Source: Sulfurospirillaceae bacterium (GTDB taxonomy: Bacteria; Campylobacterota; Campylobacteria; Campylobacterales; Sulfurospirillaceae). Taken from it: a stretch of 17,357 nucleotides of DNA. A model generated the notes under the pieces. That model saw only the letters and a list, made by a program, of their open reading frames with translations. It was not told where the DNA came from and made no database searches. The translations under genes and the position numbers were made by a program. How positions within the stretch are numbered: the stretch's first letter is position 1; each line of letters opens with the position of its first letter. The stretch lies in assembly GCA_028705785.1 (NCBI GenBank), contig JAQWCT010000024.1:1-17357 (forward strand), given 5' to 3'. Of the stretch, positions 13,442 through 17,357 are shown in pieces.

Positions 13442-14149
13442 CTATTTTATCCTATAAATAAAGGCATTTTTGTTGACGCTTGAACGGATATTGGCTAAAG
13501 CATTTTCTGCATCAGCAGAATTGGCATACGGTCCAATCAAAATTTTATTGACATTGTTACCATTGACTACGGTAGGATAGATTTTATATTCAAATCCTTT
13601 CGATTTAATGTCATTGAGCACTCTTTGTTCAGGCGCTGTGGCAACAGCTCCCACTTGAACATAGATACCAGCACCAGTACTTCCACTTGTTGTAGGGGTA
13701 GTTGTTTCTTTAGGTTTTGCCACCTCTTTTTTAGGAGCAACAGGAGGAGTGGCTTCTTTAGGTTTTGTATCAACTACTTTAGTGGTATCTGCTTTGGTGG
13801 CTACAGGTTCTTTACCCTTTGCTTCTTCTTGTTTAGCCACTTCTTTTTCTTTAAGGGTCTTGATCATATCTTCAAAGCTTTCCTTTTTAGGGTTTTCTTC
13901 GATGATAGGCACTTGCTTAAAGAGTTGGTCATCTTTAGGCAGTTGTGTTTCTTGCGTTGGCTCAGGTGGTAAAATCAATTTGGAAGTATCTTTACCATTA
14001 TCTTTGTTCATCATTTTCATACTTGCAAGGGCAACAAGAAAAACAAGAATTAAAAATGCTGCTAAGATAAGAATTCGTTTGACTTTTACCGTTTTATGGT
14101 CGCCTTTTTCTAATACGATATCACTCAGTTCATTTCTACTATTTTCCAT
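13442..14149 (-). CDS. SPOR-domain membrane protein
   Basis: 235-residue bitopic protein. A short cytoplasmic N-terminus is followed by one membrane segment (about 25-44), then a long Lys/Pro/Thr/Glu-rich linker (about 50-155), and a C-terminal SPOR domain (about 159-235, IYVQVGAVATAPEQ to FIYRIK). SPOR domains bind denuded peptidoglycan at the septum, so the likely place of action is the division site in the periplasm. Its best-known relatives are FtsN and DamX, but no closer assignment can be made. AAGGAGA precedes the ATG. The gene sits between the DUF1882 gene and trpE. In C. jejuni the same position (Cj0404) holds a membrane protein, as recalled. Confidence 0.85.
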   Translation of the reverse strand: MENSRNELSDIVLEKGDHKTVKVKRILILAAFLILVFLVALASMKMMNKDNGKDTSKLILPPEPTQETQLPKDDQLFKQVPIIEENPKKESFEDMIKTLKEKEVAKQEEAKGKEPVATKADTTKVVDTKPKEATPPVAPKKEVAKPKETTTPTTSGSTGAGIYVQVGAVATAPEQRVLNDIKSKGFEYKIYPTVVNGNNVNKILIGPYANSADAENALANIRSSVNKNAFIYRIK

Positions 14150-14170
14150 GGTATCTCCTTTGGAATAAAC

Positions 14171-14713
14171 TTACATGTGCTTCGCCCAAGAAGCACCTCT
14201 CTCTTTTTGATATAAATCATATGGAAGAGCCAAGATATTGAACTCTTTGGGTATCTCTTGACTTGGGAACATCTTCCATTCTCTTGGGAGCTTTTGAGAA
14301 AGCTTCATAGAGAGCATTTTAGCAATTTGGTAACCCTCTTGCAGTGTGGTATGTCCTTTGTGTACATATAAATGCAAGTGACCCTCTGTTTTAGTCTTGT
14401 AAGCCGTAAAGTTAAGGAATCCTTCTTCTCTAAGCAAAAGTTGTGCCCTATGCCAAAATCGCTCTGTGTTTCGGCCATTGTAGTCAAAAACAATATTTTC
14501 TATTTTATCAAATCGATTGATGAGTGAATGCGCAACTGTTATCTTTCCATCCAGATGATCTTTAATGATAGCATTACTCAATGTTTCATTGATGCGCTCA
14601 TATTTATCAAAAAAGACACGACCGCCAAAATCAATTTTTTGAACGATATTATCGCGTTTAATCCAGTAGTGGTCAGTTACCATTTTGATAAGTGAAACAT
14701 CGATGTTGTACAT
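14171..14713 (-). CDS. DUF1882 family protein
   Basis: 180-residue soluble protein, beginning MYNIDVSLIKMVTDHYWIKRD and rich in aromatic and basic residues, without signal or membrane segments. It matches what I recall of the Epsilonproteobacteria-specific family DUF1882 (Cj0403, HP0184), always near glyA. I remember the H. pylori protein having been solved and placed near the primase-polymerase fold. I have not verified this, and no catalytic motif is obvious. A ribosome-binding site AAGGAA lies before the ATG, 8 nt after the glyA stop. The last codons overlap a partial palindrome, TTACATGT, at 14171-14178. Function unknown. Confidence 0.75.
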   Translation of the reverse strand: MYNIDVSLIKMVTDHYWIKRDNIVQKIDFGGRVFFDKYERINETLSNAIIKDHLDGKITVAHSLINRFDKIENIVFDYNGRNTERFWHRAQLLLREEGFLNFTAYKTKTEGHLHLYVHKGHTTLQEGYQIAKMLSMKLSQKLPREWKMFPSQEIPKEFNILALPYDLYQKERGASWAKHM

Positions 14714-14721
14714 AAAATTCC

Positions 14722-15969
14722 TTAGTAAGTTGGTCTATCATAAATAATGAAGTTGCTGGCTAATGCTTTCATTTCATCTTTTATCTTTACATGTAAAGCT
14801 TCATCATGGATATTATCTAAGACATCGGCAATTTTATTGGCAATAATCTCAAATTCTTTTTCTTTCATTCCACGAGCTGTTAATGCAGGAGAACCTATGC
14901 GTACACCGCTGGTGACAAAAGGACTTCTGGTTTCTCCAGGAACAGTGTTTTTATTGACTGTAATACCTGCATTTCCCAGTGCCAAATCAGCTTCTTTTCC
15001 ACTGAATTCTTTGTTGAGAAAAGAGACAAGTACCATATGGTTATCTGTACCACCACTGACGATATCATAACCTCTTTTAATAAGAACATCGGCTAAAACT
15101 CTAGCATTGGCTCGTACTTGTTTTGCATAAGTTGTCCATTCTGGTTTAAGATTTTCAGCAAACCCTACCGCTTTTCCAGCGATGACATGTACCAATGGTC
15201 CACCTTGAATACCAGGGAAGATAGCACTATTAATTTTTTTAGCGATTTCTTCATCGTTTGTTAGAATGATACCACCTCTTGGTCCACGGAGTGTTTTATG
15301 CGTTGTACTTGCTACGACATGGCAGTGTGGGAATGGACTTGGATGCTCGCCACCTGCTACAAGACCTGCAATATGTGCGATATCGGCAAATAGATAAGCG
15401 CCTACTTCATCGGCAATTTCTCTAAACTTAGCAAAGTCAAGAACTCTCGAATAAGCACTTGCTCCACAGATAATCATCTTTGGTTTAACGATATGCGCTA
15501 TTTCTCTGACTTTATCGTAATTGATGCGACCATCTAGTTCAACGCCATAAAAAAAGCTGGAGTAAGTTTTACCCGAGCTACTCACTTTTGAACCATGAGT
15601 TAAGTGTCCACCATGACTTAAATCCATACCTAAAATTTTATCAAATGGGTTAAGAAGGGCTTGGTAAACACCTTGGTTGGCTTGTGAACCTGAGTTTGGT
15701 TGGACATTAGCGTAGGAACATCCAAAAAGTTTACAGACTCTATCGATAGCAAGTTGTTCTACAAGGTCTGCAAACTCACATCCGCCGTAGTAGCGTTTAT
15801 TAGGATATCCTTCTGCATATTTGTTGGTAAAAACACTCCCCATTGCTTCCATAACAGCAGGATAAGTAAAGTTTTCACTGGCAATCATTTCTAAATGGTC
15901 ACATTGTCTGTGCAACTCTTTTTCGACTAAATCATAAACAATTGGGTCTACAGTTTTTAAAATACTCAT
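14722..15969 (-). CDS. glyA: Serine hydroxymethyltransferase GlyA
   Basis: 415-residue PLP enzyme that converts serine and tetrahydrofolate into glycine and 5,10-methylene-tetrahydrofolate, the main source of one-carbon units. The PLP lysine is K225 in VVASTTHKTLRGPRGG, and DIAH (196-199) holds the cofactor-binding Asp and His. Substrate residues in SENF (31-34) and EGYPNKRYYGG (53-63) are intact. The length is normal. AAGGAA at the lysS end serves as ribosome-binding site, and the gap to the lysS stop is 3 nt, so the two are translationally linked. The order lysS-glyA is conserved in Campylobacterota. One palindrome copy encodes LHVK near the C-terminus. Confidence 0.97.
   Translation of the reverse strand: MSILKTVDPIVYDLVEKELHRQCDHLEMIASENFTYPAVMEAMGSVFTNKYAEGYPNKRYYGGCEFADLVEQLAIDRVCKLFGCSYANVQPNSGSQANQGVYQALLNPFDKILGMDLSHGGHLTHGSKVSSSGKTYSSFFYGVELDGRINYDKVREIAHIVKPKMIICGASAYSRVLDFAKFREIADEVGAYLFADIAHIAGLVAGGEHPSPFPHCHVVASTTHKTLRGPRGGIILTNDEEIAKKINSAIFPGIQGGPLVHVIAGKAVGFAENLKPEWTTYAKQVRANARVLADVLIKRGYDIVSGGTDNHMVLVSFLNKEFSGKEADLALGNAGITVNKNTVPGETRSPFVTSGVRIGSPALTARGMKEKEFEIIANKIADVLDNIHDEALHVKIKDEMKALASNFIIYDRPTY
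14785..14798. repeat. Copy of the palindrome in glyA
   Basis: CTTTACATGTAAAG is the longest perfect version, a 14-bp palindrome, and encodes Leu-His-Val-Lys in frame. Confidence 0.88.
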
Positions 15970-15972
15970 TTT

Positions 15973-17357
15973 TTATTCCTTGTCATCTTGTTGTGTTTGT
16001 TCATCATTCTCATTCAAAGGCTTCATGGCTGGGAAAAGAATGACATCTTTGATGGATTGTTCATTGGTCAGTAACATGGTGAGTCTATCGATGCCAAGTC
16101 CTTGCCCTGCAGTTGGCGGTAAGCCATAACCAAGGGCTTGAACATAGTCTTCATCCATTTCATGTGCTTCATCATCACCTGCGTTTTTAGCTTGAAGCTG
16201 TTTTGCAAACCTTTCATATTGATCTATTGGGTCATTGAGCTCATTAAATCCATTGGCGATTTCTCGCCCTGCGATGAAAAGTTCAAATCGCTCAGCGATG
16301 TTTGGATTATTTTCATTACGACGCGCTAAAGGGCTAATCTCGATAGGATAGTCAATAATAAATGTTGGATTGATTAATTTTTCTTCGACAAAAAGGTCAA
16401 ATAATTCTTCGTAAAGCTTTCCAAGTGAAAGTTTTGGCTCGGCACTAAAGCCCTTTTCAACGATGTATTGAACGATTTGTGCGCAATCATCTAGAATAGC
16501 ATCTGGAACACCGCCAATTTGGCATAGCGCTTCTCTAAAGCCAATTTTTCTAAAAGGTTTTGAAAAATCAATTTCCATTTCACCATAAGGAAGTTTTCGA
16601 GGAAGTTTGAGTTTTTTAAGCAATACATCAAACATCTCTTCTGTTAAATGCATTAAATCGTGGTAATTGTGATATGCCCAGTAAAACTCTATCATCGTAA
16701 ATTCTGGATTGTGCGTTTGATCCATACCTTCATTTCTAAAGTTACGGTTAATTTCAAAAACCGCTTCAAATCCACCCACAACGAGTCTTTTGAGATAAAG
16801 TTCTGGGGCAATGCGAAGATATCTATCGATGCCAAGCGCATTATGATGTGTCACAAAAGGTTTTGCATTTGCTCCCCCAGCTATTGGGTGCATCATAGGT
16901 GTTTCGACTTCTAGGAAGTCTCGTTCTTCAAAAAAGTGACGGATTTCACTGACAATTTTGCTTCTAATTTTAAAAGTTTTTCGCACATCAGCGTTCATAA
17001 TCATATCGAGGTATCGTTTTCGGTAACGAAGCTCTTTATCTTGAAGACCATGAAATTTTTCAGGAAGCGGGATAATCGATTTGGTAGCGACTTCAAGTTC
17101 CTTTACATGTAAGGATAATTCACCCGTTTTGGTCACAAAAGGAAATCCTGTAACACTGATGATATCGCCTACTTCAACGAGTTTTTTGGCTTCATCAAAC
17201 CATGTGTCACCAATAGATTCACGGCTAAAATAGATTTGAAGCATGCCATGTTCATCTTCTACCTTTGCAAAAGCTGCTTTACCCATGTGTCGTAAAAATT
17301 TGATTCTTCCAACGACAGTATTGCTTTTTTGCTCATCTCGTCCTGTTTCGCTTTTAA
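15973..17357 (-). CDS. lysS: Lysyl-tRNA synthetase LysS, 5' end beyond the window
   Basis: Class II aminoacyl-tRNA synthetase that charges tRNA-Lys. The reading frame is open to the window edge (about 461 codons visible), so roughly the first 40 residues are missing. The Met at 17286 is internal, because the upstream codons read TVVGRIKFLRHMGKAAF as in the OB-fold anticodon-binding domain. Class II motif 1 lies in the MMHPIAGGANAKPF region, motif 2 is FRNEGMDQTHNPEFTMIEFY, and motif 3 is GLGIDRLTMLL. The C-terminus ends in an acidic/Gln-rich stretch. It is the first visible gene of the seven-gene series. In C. jejuni fur precedes it, as recalled. Confidence 0.96.
   Translation of the reverse strand, partial: KSETGRDEQKSNTVVGRIKFLRHMGKAAFAKVEDEHGMLQIYFSRESIGDTWFDEAKKLVEVGDIISVTGFPFVTKTGELSLHVKELEVATKSIIPLPEKFHGLQDKELRYRKRYLDMIMNADVRKTFKIRSKIVSEIRHFFEERDFLEVETPMMHPIAGGANAKPFVTHHNALGIDRYLRIAPELYLKRLVVGGFEAVFEINRNFRNEGMDQTHNPEFTMIEFYWAYHNYHDLMHLTEEMFDVLLKKLKLPRKLPYGEMEIDFSKPFRKIGFREALCQIGGVPDAILDDCAQIVQYIVEKGFSAEPKLSLGKLYEELFDLFVEEKLINPTFIIDYPIEISPLARRNENNPNIAERFELFIAGREIANGFNELNDPIDQYERFAKQLQAKNAGDDEAHEMDEDYVQALGYGLPPTAGQGLGIDRLTMLLTNEQSIKDVILFPAMKPLNENDEQTQQDDKE
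17101..17113. repeat. Copy of the palindrome in lysS
   Basis: Exact TTACATGTAA at 17103-17112 with flanks CT and G. It encodes Leu-His-Val-Lys. Confidence 0.85.

Noticed and set aside
17284..17286. ATG at 17286 as the start of lysS
   Set aside because: The frame continues upstream to the window edge with typical LysS residues (VVGRI...MGKA), so this Met is internal.
1..17357. CRISPR arrays, tRNA or rRNA genes, insertion sequences
   Set aside because: No regularly spaced repeats with unique spacers, no tRNA cloverleaf or rRNA sequence in the short gaps, and no transposase-like frame were seen. The TTACATGTAA copies are too short and too irregularly spaced for CRISPR.

Overview
The window reads as chromosomal DNA of a Campylobacterota (epsilonproteobacterial) species, most likely Sulfurospirillum or a close relative. 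The base composition is AT-rich, genes are tightly packed, and two gene blocks match orders I recall from Campylobacter jejuni: dnaJ / racR-racS / recR (Cj1260c-Cj1263c) and lysS-glyA-DUF1882-SPOR-aroE (Cj0401-Cj0405). The genus is an inference from gene content and cannot be proved from the sequence alone. No tRNA, rRNA, CRISPR array, insertion sequence or prophage was seen, and no gap between genes exceeds about 160 bp.

Left part (1-1409, minus strand): a metallohydrolase gene of the YgjP/DUF45 type, cut by the window edge, follows dnaJ by 4 bp. A 158-bp divergent intergenic region (1410-1567) separates dnaJ from the plus-strand genes. It holds the dnaJ promoter and four regularly phased half-sites upstream of a Spy/CpxP-like periplasmic protein gene.

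Centre (1568-9599, plus strand): the Spy/CpxP-like gene, then a probable operon of a SLAC1/TehA-type anion channel, a small conserved unknown protein and a NifX-like protein with a His/Cys-rich tail. Next comes a two-component system (probable racR-racS) joined to recR by ATGA overlaps. Last is an ErcA-like iron-dependent alcohol dehydrogenase whose end overlaps a PAS-GGDEF-EAL cyclic-di-GMP gene. In C. jejuni dnaJ and racR are, as I recall, direct neighbours, so the four genes between them look like an insertion here.

Right part (9596-17357, minus strand): one continuous series of seven genes, read from right to left as lysS (cut by the edge), glyA, a DUF1882 gene, a SPOR-domain protein gene, trpE, aroE and an acyl-CoA ligase gene. 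Gaps are 1 to 21 bp, so they are probably co-transcribed from a promoter beyond the right edge. This series and the central block converge on overlapping TAG stops inside one CTAG at 9596-9599, within a hairpin.

The most unusual feature is a palindrome, TTACATGTAA, present eight times exactly and always as C(T)TTACATGTAA(A)G. Seven copies lie inside genes, where they encode Leu-His-Val or Thr-Cys-Lys. Its density is far above what composition predicts, which suggests a genome-wide highly iterated palindrome. Other structures worth attention are a perfect 18-bp hairpin in the coding region for the His-rich NifX-like tail, an inverted repeat spanning the racR promoter, and a hairpin at the trpE-aroE junction that could couple their translation.
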